DNA of 64,000 bases from Berkiella_A sp964633725 (GTDB lineage Bacteria; Pseudomonadota; Gammaproteobacteria; Berkiellales; Berkiellaceae): the NCBI GenBank assembly GCA_964633725.1, contig CAZWHY010000009.1, forward strand, positions 19,180 to 83,179. The letters are read 5' to 3'. A program made the position numbers and the translations under genes. Under the pieces are notes generated by a model, which did no database searches, was not told the DNA's origin, and was given only the letters and a program-made list of their open reading frames with translations. Positions 1 to 7,683 of this stretch are shown piece after piece (position 1 is the first letter of the stretch; every line of letters starts with the position of its first letter).

Positions 1-2
1 GA

Positions 3-1178
3 GCAACAGGTTCTTTGCACTTGGGGCATTATCATGGGGTGTTGAAAAATTGGATTAAATTGCAACATGAGCGTGAATGTTATTTTTTTGTGGCAGATTG
101 GCATGCGTTGACCACACATTATGATGAATTTGAAAATATAGAAAAACATGTTTGGGAAATGCTAATTGATTGGTTAGCCTGTGGCTTAAACCCTGGTTCT
201 TGTAATTTATTTATTCAGTCTAGAGTGCCAGAACATGCAGAATTGCATTTATTGTTATCCATGATTACCCCTTTGGGTTGGTTGGAGCGAGTGCCGACTT
301 ATAAAGATCAACAAGAAAAGCTGAAAGAGCGTGACTTAGCCACGCATGGTTTTTTAGGTTATCCAGTGTTGCAAAGTGCTGATGTGTTGATTTATAAAGC
401 TGGCTATGTTCCTGTTGGTGAAGATCAAGTATCCCATTTAGAACTCACGCGAGAGATTGCCAGAAGATTTAATCATATCTATGGCAAAGAACGTGGCTAT
501 GAAGACAAAGTTGCGGCTGCATTAAATAAAATGGGTAATAAAAATAAAGAGATATATTTAGATGCCAAAAAGAAATACCAGCAAGCTGGAGATGAAGATG
601 CGCTAAAGCATGGGCGAGCGTTATTGATGGCGCAGAACAATTTAGCTTTAGCAGATCAAGAGCGGTTATATGGATTTTTGGAAGGTTCGGGTAGAATGAT
701 TTTTCCAGAACCACAGGCATTATTAACTAAGCACTCTAAGTTTCCTGGACTAGACGGACAAAAAATGTCTAAGTCTTATAACAATACGATTGCAATAAGA
801 GAAGATGAGAAAAGTGTCACTAAAAAAATCAAAGTGATGCCAACTGATCCAGCTCGTGTTAGGCGAACCGACCCGGGCACACCAGAAAAATGTCCTGTTT
901 GGTCATTTCACGAAGTTTACTCTGATTCTGAGATTCAAAGTTGGGTGAGAGCAGGTTGTACTTCTGCTGGCATTGGTTGTATTGATTGTAAGAAAACATT
1001 AATCAAAGGTATATTAGAAGAACAAGCGCCTATTAAAGAGCGTGCACAACAGTATATTGATAATCCCAAGCTGATTAAAGAAATTGTACGAGAAGGTTGT
1101 GAAGCCGCTCGGGATATTGCCAAAGAAACCATGGAAGAAGTTAGAGACGTGATGGGGCTACCGCATCGTGATAGATGA
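3..1178 (+). CDS. trpS: Tryptophan--tRNA ligase, 5'-truncated by window edge
   Basis: Charges tRNA-Trp with tryptophan in the cytoplasm. The reading frame is open from the first bases and begins inside the conserved class I motif (ATGS-LHLGHYHG, the HIGH-type ATP site), so the true start lies upstream of the window. The second class I signature KMSKS is at 762-776. The visible 392 residues exceed the usual TrpS of about 334; the extra length is a Lys/Ala-rich stretch between the Rossmann fold and KMSKS, as in the long proteobacterial TrpS forms (family knowledge). It overlaps scpA by 11 bp, so the two are probably co-transcribed. Identity is secure; only the N-terminus is missing. Confidence 0.96.
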   Translation, partial: ATGSLHLGHYHGVLKNWIKLQHERECYFFVADWHALTTHYDEFENIEKHVWEMLIDWLACGLNPGSCNLFIQSRVPEHAELHLLLSMITPLGWLERVPTYKDQQEKLKERDLATHGFLGYPVLQSADVLIYKAGYVPVGEDQVSHLELTREIARRFNHIYGKERGYEDKVAAALNKMGNKNKEIYLDAKKKYQQAGDEDALKHGRALLMAQNNLALADQERLYGFLEGSGRMIFPEPQALLTKHSKFPGLDGQKMSKSYNNTIAIREDEKSVTKKIKVMPTDPARVRRTDPGTPEKCPVWSFHEVYSDSEIQSWVRAGCTSAGIGCIDCKKTLIKGILEEQAPIKERAQQYIDNPKLIKEIVREGCEAARDIAKETMEEVRDVMGLPHRDR

Positions 1179-1983
1179 AGATGAGAAGTGTTTAGCGGTT
1201 GTAAAGGGGCAAGCTTTAACTGAGCTGCCGCAAGATCTTTATATTCCTCCAGATGCATTGGAGGTTATATTAGAGGCGTTTGAGGGGCCATTAGATCTTT
1301 TACTTTATTTAATTCGTAAACACAATCTCGATATCTTAAATATTCCTGTTGCAGAAATTACAAAGCAATATATGGAATATATCTATCTTATGAAGGAGTT
1401 AAAACTTGAGCTGGTCGCGGAGTACTTGGTGATGGCTGCGACACTAGCAGAAATCAAGTCCAGATTACTATTGCCTACGCCGCCGCCATTGGAAGAAGAA
1501 GAGGAAGAAGATCCTCGTGCGAGACTGATTCGTCAACTACAAGAGTACGAGCGCTTTAAAAAAGCAGCAGAAGATATAGATCAATTGCCTAGAGCGCATC
1601 GTGATATTTTTTCCGTTAAAGTGCAGCCGCCTGAGATGGAGATTGTTTACCTAAAACCTAAGTTTGATTTACAAGCTTTGGTTGGGGTGTTTGTAGAAGT
1701 GTTACAGCGCTCAGATATGATTTCAAACTATGCGATTGAAAAAGAAGTATTATCTGTTCGTGAAAAAATGAGTTTTTTGTTGGATAAGCTCAATCAGGCA
1801 GAATCCATTTCTTTTATTAGTTGTTTTAATTTGGAAGAAGGGCGTATGGGGGTGGTTGTTTGTTTTTTGGCCACTTTGGAGTTGCTAAAATTAGGGATGA
1901 TTGATTTAATTCAAACGAATATGTTTGGTCAAATTCATTTAAAAGCCGTTACCATTACAGATGATGAGTTAACAGATGCGTGA
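1168..1983 (+). CDS. scpA: Segregation and condensation protein A
   Basis: ScpA is the kleisin that bridges the two SMC heads and, with ScpB, helps condense and segregate the chromosome. The 271-residue product has the family N-terminal motif FEGPLDLLLYLI around residue 38, the stretch where the kleisin contacts the SMC neck, and a winged-helix-like C-terminus. A Glu-rich run (EEEEEED) sits near residue 112, typical of the acidic linker. The start is GTG inside the end of trpS with GGGG about ten bases upstream. The stop overlaps the scpB start by 8 bp (ATGCGTGA), indicating translational coupling. Confidence 0.93.
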   Translation: MIDEDEKCLAVVKGQALTELPQDLYIPPDALEVILEAFEGPLDLLLYLIRKHNLDILNIPVAEITKQYMEYIYLMKELKLELVAEYLVMAATLAEIKSRLLLPTPPPLEEEEEEDPRARLIRQLQEYERFKKAAEDIDQLPRAHRDIFSVKVQPPEMEIVYLKPKFDLQALVGVFVEVLQRSDMISNYAIEKEVLSVREKMSFLLDKLNQAESISFISCFNLEEGRMGVVVCFLATLELLKLGMIDLIQTNMFGQIHLKAVTITDDELTDA

Positions 1984-3079
1984 AGAAAAGAGTGACGAAA
2001 TAAGCGATAAAATAAATAGTGATATGAGTGAAGACTCTCAAGTCATGGAAGAGGCTGTGAGCGTTGAAACTGATCTGGATACGCCTATAACAGAAGCCGT
2101 AAAAATAGAGTGTTTAATGAATCAGGTGGAAGCATTAGTTTTTTCATCGGCCGTACCAATTTCAGCTGAGAAGATTGTTAAGCAGTTAGAAGATATCAAG
2201 CCTCCCATTGGGGAAGTACGCGTCTGTTTGGGGACATTGCAGAAAGACTATGAAAATAGAGGGGTACATCTGGCAGAAGTTGCGACAGGTTGGCGTTTTC
2301 AGGTTGCCTTAGAGTGTGCACCCACTATTGTCAAAACGTTAGAAGAAAAGCCAACGCGTTTGTCTAGGGCATTACTAGAAACTTTGGCTTTAATCGCCTA
2401 TAGGCAGCCTATTACCCGGGGTGAGATTGAATCGATCCGTGGTGTGGTTGTCAGCTCGCATATGGTGAGAACATTATTAGAGCATGAGTGGGTTAGAGTG
2501 GTTGGCCATAAAGATGTGCCGGGTCGACCGGCGTTATTTGCAACGACAAAAACCTTCTTAGATGATATGGGGTTGAGTAAATTAGAAGAATTACCACCAC
2601 TATCAGAGTTAAAAGCATTAATACCAGATAAAATAGAAGAAAAAGAAGCGGTTATAGATACAGAAGATGGAACTAAGATAGTATCAGAGCCAGAATTAAA
2701 ACCAGAATTAGAATCTGGTGAAGTAGATGAGCTGGCAACCAGGGCTATAGAGGAACCAGTAGAGCCTGAAGTCGATATTGATATAACACAAGAGCCAGTG
2801 CTAGAGCAAAGTTTAGAAGACGCTCTAGAGCTTGTGTTACCTCAAGATACTCAAGTGGCAGAACAACAATGTGATATAAAAAGTGCTTTGGCAGGGCTGA
2901 GGGAAAGTGCTGCGTCTGCTGGTGATAATACAGAAACCGATTCTTTTAGAAACCTGGATGATTTCTCTGAGATTATTTTAACCAACCCCTCAACCGTATC
3001 TAATCATATAACCGATGAAGTAGTAAATAAAGATGACAATTCAGACGATGAAGAAAATAACCAAGAATGCTCAGCCTAA
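1976..3079 (+). CDS. scpB: Segregation and condensation protein B with long acidic tail
   Basis: Partner of ScpA in the SMC complex. Residues from about 45 to 215 match the two winged-helix ScpB core, including the ALLETLALIAYRQPITRGEIE region, and the KDVPGRPALFATT segment. The protein has 367 residues against roughly 200 for a typical ScpB: about 35 acidic residues precede the core and about 150 Glu/Asp/Pro/Val-rich residues follow it, with no predicted fold. The start overlaps scpA by 8 bp. The tail runs under the first codons of rluB. The core identification is firm; the role of the tail is unknown. Confidence 0.92.
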   Translation: MREEKSDEISDKINSDMSEDSQVMEEAVSVETDLDTPITEAVKIECLMNQVEALVFSSAVPISAEKIVKQLEDIKPPIGEVRVCLGTLQKDYENRGVHLAEVATGWRFQVALECAPTIVKTLEEKPTRLSRALLETLALIAYRQPITRGEIESIRGVVVSSHMVRTLLEHEWVRVVGHKDVPGRPALFATTKTFLDDMGLSKLEELPPLSELKALIPDKIEEKEAVIDTEDGTKIVSEPELKPELESGEVDELATRAIEEPVEPEVDIDITQEPVLEQSLEDALELVLPQDTQVAEQQCDIKSALAGLRESAASAGDNTETDSFRNLDDFSEIILTNPSTVSNHITDEVVNKDDNSDDEENNQECSA

Positions 3080-4019
3080 AATCCATGCTTATTTAGCACT
3101 GCTGGGTATGGGCTCTAGAAGAGAAATAGAGCGCTGGATAACTGCAGGGCAGATCCAAGTCAATGGCCAGTTGGCTCATCTTGGGCAGCGTATCAGCGAT
3201 AGTGACAATATTCTTGTTCGGGGCAAGCCAGTTGAGAAGCCAGAATCTTCGCAGACAGTAGAAGTCATCGCTTATCATAAGTCGGAAGGGGAAATTTGCA
3301 CACGTGGTGAAACCGAGTTGAAAACCGTTTTCCAATCTTTGCCCAAAGTGAACGGTCGTTGGATTAGTATTGGTCGACTAGATGTGAGTACCAGTGGGCT
3401 ATTATTGTTTACCAATAATGGGGATTTGGCTCACCGCTTAATGCATCCTAGTTTTGAAGTATCTAGATGTTATCGCGTGCGTGTTTTTGGTAAAATATCG
3501 CAAGCGGCTTTGGATAATATGGTGAAGGGCGTTCGCTATGAAGGCGAGTTATTAAAAGTGGATAGTATTTCACCTCTTTATCTTTGCCAAGACAGAGACA
3601 AAATGAAAAATATGTGGTACGAAATCACACTAAGAGAAGGTAAAAATCGTGAAATTCGGCGCTTAATTGAGAGCCAGGGCGCAAAAGTGTCACGTTTGAT
3701 TCGCACACACTATGGGCCTATTTCTTTAAGTGCGGATTTAAAAACGGGCGGCGTTGAGGTATTGACTAAAAAACAAATAATGGATTTAGGCAAAGTCGCC
3801 AAGTTGAAATTATTTGCCCCCAATAGTGAGAATTCAGCAGCTAAAATAAGTGATAAAGAGCAACAAGATCAGCCTGCTAAAAAAATAGACTATAGAAATT
3901 ACAAGAAAAAATCAGGCCGTAAAGGTCACGCGGCGAGGGATGGTTCTAAAAGACAAGCGGCAGGTGAGACTGATAAGGGACGCAAACAGTCACGGCAAAA
4001 ATCATTTTTTGGCAAGTAA
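3033..4019 (+). CDS. rluB: 23S rRNA pseudouridine synthase RluB
   Basis: Isomerises a uridine in the peptidyl-transferase region of 23S rRNA (U2605 in E. coli numbering). An S4 RNA-binding domain covers roughly residues 15-65 (GMGSRREIERWI). The RsuA/RluB catalytic motif GRLDVSTSGLLLFTN holds the nucleophilic Asp, and the conserved EGKNREIRRLIE follows. The C-terminal 60 residues are Lys/Arg-rich, as in RluB. The frame opens at 3033, overlapping scpB by 47 bp; an in-frame ATG at 3048 is an equally plausible start and neither has a strong ribosome site. It is the last gene of the trpS-scpAB-rluB run and converges with the next gene. Confidence 0.92.
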   Translation: MTIQTMKKITKNAQPKIHAYLALLGMGSRREIERWITAGQIQVNGQLAHLGQRISDSDNILVRGKPVEKPESSQTVEVIAYHKSEGEICTRGETELKTVFQSLPKVNGRWISIGRLDVSTSGLLLFTNNGDLAHRLMHPSFEVSRCYRVRVFGKISQAALDNMVKGVRYEGELLKVDSISPLYLCQDRDKMKNMWYEITLREGKNREIRRLIESQGAKVSRLIRTHYGPISLSADLKTGGVEVLTKKQIMDLGKVAKLKLFAPNSENSAAKISDKEQQDQPAKKIDYRNYKKKSGRKGHAARDGSKRQAAGETDKGRKQSRQKSFFGK

Positions 4020-4021
4020 AT

Positions 4022-4048
4022 ATTAGTGAAGCATTAAATTTTACTAAT
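4022..4048 (+). terminator. Weak hairpin between convergent genes
   Basis: ATTAGTGAA at 4022-4030 can pair with TTTTACTAAT at 4039-4048, between the end of rluB and the end of the convergent diguanylate cyclase (it overlaps the latter's last codons). The stem is AT-rich and lacks a clean T-run, so termination activity is only a possibility. Confidence 0.3.
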
Positions 4049-4945
4049 TTTAACTTGATTTCGCCCATTAGATTTGGCTTCATATAGTGCACTATCGGCT
4101 CGAGAAAATAGCGATTTGCTGTTCTCTGTACCTTTATGTGTGCTGACGCCGATACTGACGGTCAACGGAATGACAATATCTTCAAATCTGAACGGTTTTG
4201 AACTTACTTTTTCACATATTCTTTCTGCTACCTGCATTGCACCTTCTTGCGCGGTGTGGGATAAAATAATAGTAAATTCTTCCCCCCCATAACGAAAAAT
4301 CATATCTGTTTGTCGGTGCAGTTCTCTTAAACAATCTGAAAATTGTCGTAGAACCGCATCACCAGCCAAATGGCCATGTGTATCATTAATTTTTTTGAAA
4401 TGATCTAAATCTATAACCAAAAGCGATGTGTTCGAACGGTGTCTCTTTGAGAACTCGACCTCTCTATTCAGTGCAATATCAAAGCCTTGGCGGTTATTCA
4501 GTTCTGTAAGCGAATCGGTAATACTTAATTTTATCGCCTGTTCATAATCTAAAGAATTTTTGATTGGAAATAATAATTGAACCAAGGCAGTTTCTAGTAT
4601 ATTTAACTCTTCTTCAGTGAATGGTACATTCTTGCTTAAGGTCAGTTCACCCAGATTAAGATCTTCGATTCTTAGCTGATATCTGGCTTGATGGTAGTGC
4701 AGTTTACCCAGCTCAAATTGTTGTTTGGTTTTACTATGAAAATAATGCAAACTTTGATAAGCGACAACTGGATTTAATTCGGCATTAAAACGTTTTAAAA
4801 TATCATACAAATTTAAAGAGGATTGTAAGATAAAGCCTAATTTTTGAGGTGAGTAGGTGAGTTTGTTTTTTAGATTTGATATTTCAACTGTAATGGTTTT
4901 TTGATTATCATTCACCTGCACTTGCGGTTTTGGTGAGTTTTGCAT
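4034..4945 (-). CDS. GGDEF diguanylate cyclase, soluble
   Basis: Makes cyclic di-GMP from two GTP. The C-terminal half (about residues 140-303) is a GGDEF domain with the active site GGEEF at 220-224 and an RxxD inhibitory site (RQTD, 211-214) exactly five residues before it, so feedback inhibition by product is expected. Residues 1-135 have no membrane segment and resemble a small sensory (GAF/PAS-like) domain, though I do not recognise its ligand. It is divergent from a TonB receptor-YfiR-histidine kinase cassette; YfiR proteins classically control a diguanylate cyclase, so a functional link is conceivable but not shown. Confidence 0.9.
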   Translation of the reverse strand: MQNSPKPQVQVNDNQKTITVEISNLKNKLTYSPQKLGFILQSSLNLYDILKRFNAELNPVVAYQSLHYFHSKTKQQFELGKLHYHQARYQLRIEDLNLGELTLSKNVPFTEEELNILETALVQLLFPIKNSLDYEQAIKLSITDSLTELNNRQGFDIALNREVEFSKRHRSNTSLLVIDLDHFKKINDTHGHLAGDAVLRQFSDCLRELHRQTDMIFRYGGEEFTIILSHTAQEGAMQVAERICEKVSSKPFRFEDIVIPLTVSIGVSTHKGTENSKSLFSRADSALYEAKSNGRNQVKISKI

Positions 4946-5037
4946 GGTTGTATCCAGTCCTTGGTTTTTGTTCAGGTGTTTGTTTCATTTTCTGTAGTAC
5001 CTATGGAACAGTATAGTCAATAAATAATAGGTGGATC

Positions 5038-5089
5038 AAAATGTATTTGTAAATTATGTAGTTACATTTTTTGAAAGTGCGGCTATAAT
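5038..5089 (+). promoter_or_regulatory. Putative promoter and palindrome before the TonB receptor gene
   Basis: TATAAT at 5084-5089 lies 45 bp upstream of the receptor start. A poor -35 (GTTACA, 5061-5066) is 17 bp upstream of it. AAAATGTA (5038-5045) and TACATTTT (5063-5070) form an 8-bp inverted repeat overlapping the -35, a possible operator in this divergent region. By eye only. Confidence 0.4.
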
Positions 5090-5134
5090 ATTATTAATTA
5101 CTTTATACACGGAAAGTAGGATTTACTATTTCTT

Positions 5135-7144
5135 ATGGATAAGATATCAAAAGTAGTTTGTTTTTTCTCCTTAAGCTCTTTAACGTTTGTGGTTTATGCT
5201 GCTAATATTACAGACTTAAGTTTAGATGCTCTAGGTCAAATTGAGGTCACTTCAGCCTCTAAAAAGGTTCAAAAAAGAACAGATGTTGCAACAGCGATAC
5301 ATGTGATTACTCAAGAAGACATTCAAAGATCTGGCGTTAATCACATTGCGGAAGCACTACGGATGGCGCCTGGTGTATTTGTCGCAAGGTTAGATTCTAA
5401 TAAATGGTCAGTGTCTATCAGGGGTAATAGTGGTCGATTCAGTAATAAACTATTAGTACTAATTGATGGGCGTTCTGTTTATACACCAAGTTTTTCTGGG
5501 GTTTTTTGGGAAGCGCTAGATATAAATATAGCAGATATAGATAGGATTGAAGTCATCAGAGGGCCAGGCGCAACTGTTTGGGGATCCAATGCAGTAAATG
5601 GCGTGATTAATATTATCAGTAAAAATGCGAATGATACAAAAGGTGCTGATGTTAGTGTTACCGCTGGAAATCTAGACCAAACAATCGCCAGCGCTAGGTA
5701 TGGATTTGAAACGGGCGATAACAGCGCGATGAGAATTTACACAAAATATAAAAACATGAGTGATTTTGAAGATCAGATGGGTAGAGGGCAGCAAGATAAT
5801 TGGAATACAAATCAGGCGGGTTTCAGATGGGATTGGAATGATAAACAAAATAAAAAGCTCACCTTTCAAGGGGACATGTACCATTTAAATGCAAATCAAG
5901 TGCTGAATGTACCATTGCTCACTACGCCATTTTCTACAGATTTATCAGATGATATAGACTCTTCTGGGTGGAACCTTATTAGTAAGTGGTCCCATGATGT
6001 CAGCGATAAGACAAGTTATAATATTCAGGTTTATTATACCAAAGATAAAAGAAATGAATATATGGTGAATCAAGTCCACAATATATTTGATGCGGAACTG
6101 TCATTAAGGACACGTCCATTAGATAATCATGATGTTAATATAGGTTTAGGTTACAGAAATATAGACGATCACTTTGATGAAACAACGATTATTCAGGCAA
6201 TGCCAGTAGAGCGTAGTAATAATTTATATAGTGGTTACATTCAGGATGAGATCACCTTATTAAAAGACCATGTTTATTTTACCGTGGGCTCAAAATTCGA
6301 ACATAATTATTTTACCGGGATGGAAATACAGCCGAGTGCTAGGTTAGCTATACTAGATGAACATAATACAATGTGGGCAGCTGTGTCAAAAGCCGTTAGA
6401 ACACCCTCTAGGTTAGAGGAAGATGGGCAAGTTTTACAAAGGGTTGTAGCGCCGTCTATTGCATTGCCTCTTAAAACATATATAGGCTTATCAGAGAATA
6501 ATAATTTCAAATCAGAGAGATTATGGGCCTACGAGCTTGGTTATAGGTATCAAATACCAAATTTCACTTTTGATATTGCAACATTTTATAATAATTATAA
6601 TGATCTCAGCTCAACAGAAATAGCCATGCCATTTATTCAGAACGGCATTGTTCATCAAGAATTACCATTTGGTAATCAGTTTAAAGGTCATAGTTATGGC
6701 CTAGAGGCACTAGCGGAAACACAAGTGCTTGAAAATTTGAAATTAACTTGGATGTATAGTTTTCTAGACGAGCATCTTTCACCCAAGGGTGTCACTGCAG
6801 ATGATTCGTTTGATGTGGAATCTACCTCTAGCCCTAAACATCAAATATCTATTCGTTCATTGTATCAACCACATCAAGATTGGGATTTGGATTTCTGGCT
6901 AAGGTATACAGCTAATATTGGTAATGGTGTCGGTACTTCAGCAACCTCAAATGCTATTAGCATTCCTTCTATTTTAGCCGCTGACCTTCGTGTGGCTTAT
7001 CGACCCAACGATAACTTGGAATTGAGCATGGTGGCTAAAAATATATTTGATAGAAGGCATATAGAAGGGGTCCAAACACTTTTTGGTTCACCTATTTATA
7101 TACCGAGAAGTTATTTTTTAAATATCCATTGGCAAATGAAATAG
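5135..7144 (+). CDS. TonB-dependent outer-membrane receptor
   Basis: A 669-residue outer-membrane receptor. A signal peptide (about residues 1-22, ending VYAA) precedes a plug domain with the hallmarks TAIHVITQEDIQRSG, LRMAPGVFVARLD, LIDGRSVYTPSFSGVFW and IEVIRGPGATVWGSNAVNGVINII. The remaining 500 residues alternate in the manner of a 22-strand barrel and end in an aromatic C-terminus. The substrate is not evident; the family resembles the iron/vitamin receptors often paired with YfiR. The stop is 9 bp from a yfiR-like gene and a histidine kinase follows, so the three probably form one operon in which the receptor may gate or sense the signal. Confidence 0.9.
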   Translation: MDKISKVVCFFSLSSLTFVVYAANITDLSLDALGQIEVTSASKKVQKRTDVATAIHVITQEDIQRSGVNHIAEALRMAPGVFVARLDSNKWSVSIRGNSGRFSNKLLVLIDGRSVYTPSFSGVFWEALDINIADIDRIEVIRGPGATVWGSNAVNGVINIISKNANDTKGADVSVTAGNLDQTIASARYGFETGDNSAMRIYTKYKNMSDFEDQMGRGQQDNWNTNQAGFRWDWNDKQNKKLTFQGDMYHLNANQVLNVPLLTTPFSTDLSDDIDSSGWNLISKWSHDVSDKTSYNIQVYYTKDKRNEYMVNQVHNIFDAELSLRTRPLDNHDVNIGLGYRNIDDHFDETTIIQAMPVERSNNLYSGYIQDEITLLKDHVYFTVGSKFEHNYFTGMEIQPSARLAILDEHNTMWAAVSKAVRTPSRLEEDGQVLQRVVAPSIALPLKTYIGLSENNNFKSERLWAYELGYRYQIPNFTFDIATFYNNYNDLSSTEIAMPFIQNGIVHQELPFGNQFKGHSYGLEALAETQVLENLKLTWMYSFLDEHLSPKGVTADDSFDVESTSSPKHQISIRSLYQPHQDWDLDFWLRYTANIGNGVGTSATSNAISIPSILAADLRVAYRPNDNLELSMVAKNIFDRRHIEGVQTLFGSPIYIPRSYFLNIHWQMK

Positions 7145-7153
7145 GTAAATAAT

Positions 7154-7678
7154 ATGTTTCAACACGTATTTAAAATTTTACCTATCATAATATGCTCATT
7201 ATTATTTAGTAATGTATATGCAGGATTTAGTGAAGGAGAGGTTGTTACAGGTTATGTGTTTAATTTTATTAAATTTTCAAGTTGGCCTGATTCTCATAAG
7301 GCGGGTCAAGGAAAAGTAGTGCTCTGTGTTATTCGTTCAGGCTCTAATGCATATAGTTTTAACCAATTAAACAACAAAAAAACTAGAAAGGGTACTGTTA
7401 AAATTAAATATATTAGTAGGCAATCTCAAGTTAATGGGTGTCATGCTGTTTTCATTCCTAAGTCGAGTGGTCGTAATGTAAGTGCTTTTGCTTCTGCCGG
7501 TAAGAAAAACCAAGTGCTCACAATTAGTGACTCCCCTGGTTTTATCAATAAAGGTGGAATGATTGGGTTTAAGAAAGTAAGTAGTAACATTAAATTTGAA
7601 GTGAATTATACTCGTGCAAAGCAGGGTGGTATAAAAATCAGCTCTGAATTGTTAAATCTAGCATTACGGGTAAGGTAG
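7154..7678 (+). CDS. YfiR-like periplasmic protein (DUF4154)
   Basis: A 174-residue secreted protein with a signal peptide (about 1-23, ending NVYA). The mature part shows the YfiR pattern: a short N-terminal YVFNFIKFSSWP segment, a central HAVFIPKSS strand, the LTISDSPGFINKGGMIGF motif and a C-terminal SSELLNLALRVR helix. In Pseudomonas YfiR sits in the periplasm and represses the inner-membrane protein YfiN by contacting its sensor domain (established knowledge). Here the next gene, 5 bp downstream, has a YfiN-type sensor domain joined to a histidine kinase, so YfiR probably regulates a kinase rather than a cyclase. Confidence 0.85.
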   Translation: MFQHVFKILPIIICSLLFSNVYAGFSEGEVVTGYVFNFIKFSSWPDSHKAGQGKVVLCVIRSGSNAYSFNQLNNKKTRKGTVKIKYISRQSQVNGCHAVFIPKSSGRNVSAFASAGKKNQVLTISDSPGFINKGGMIGFKKVSSNIKFEVNYTRAKQGGIKISSELLNLALRVR

Positions 7679-7683
7679 AGGAA

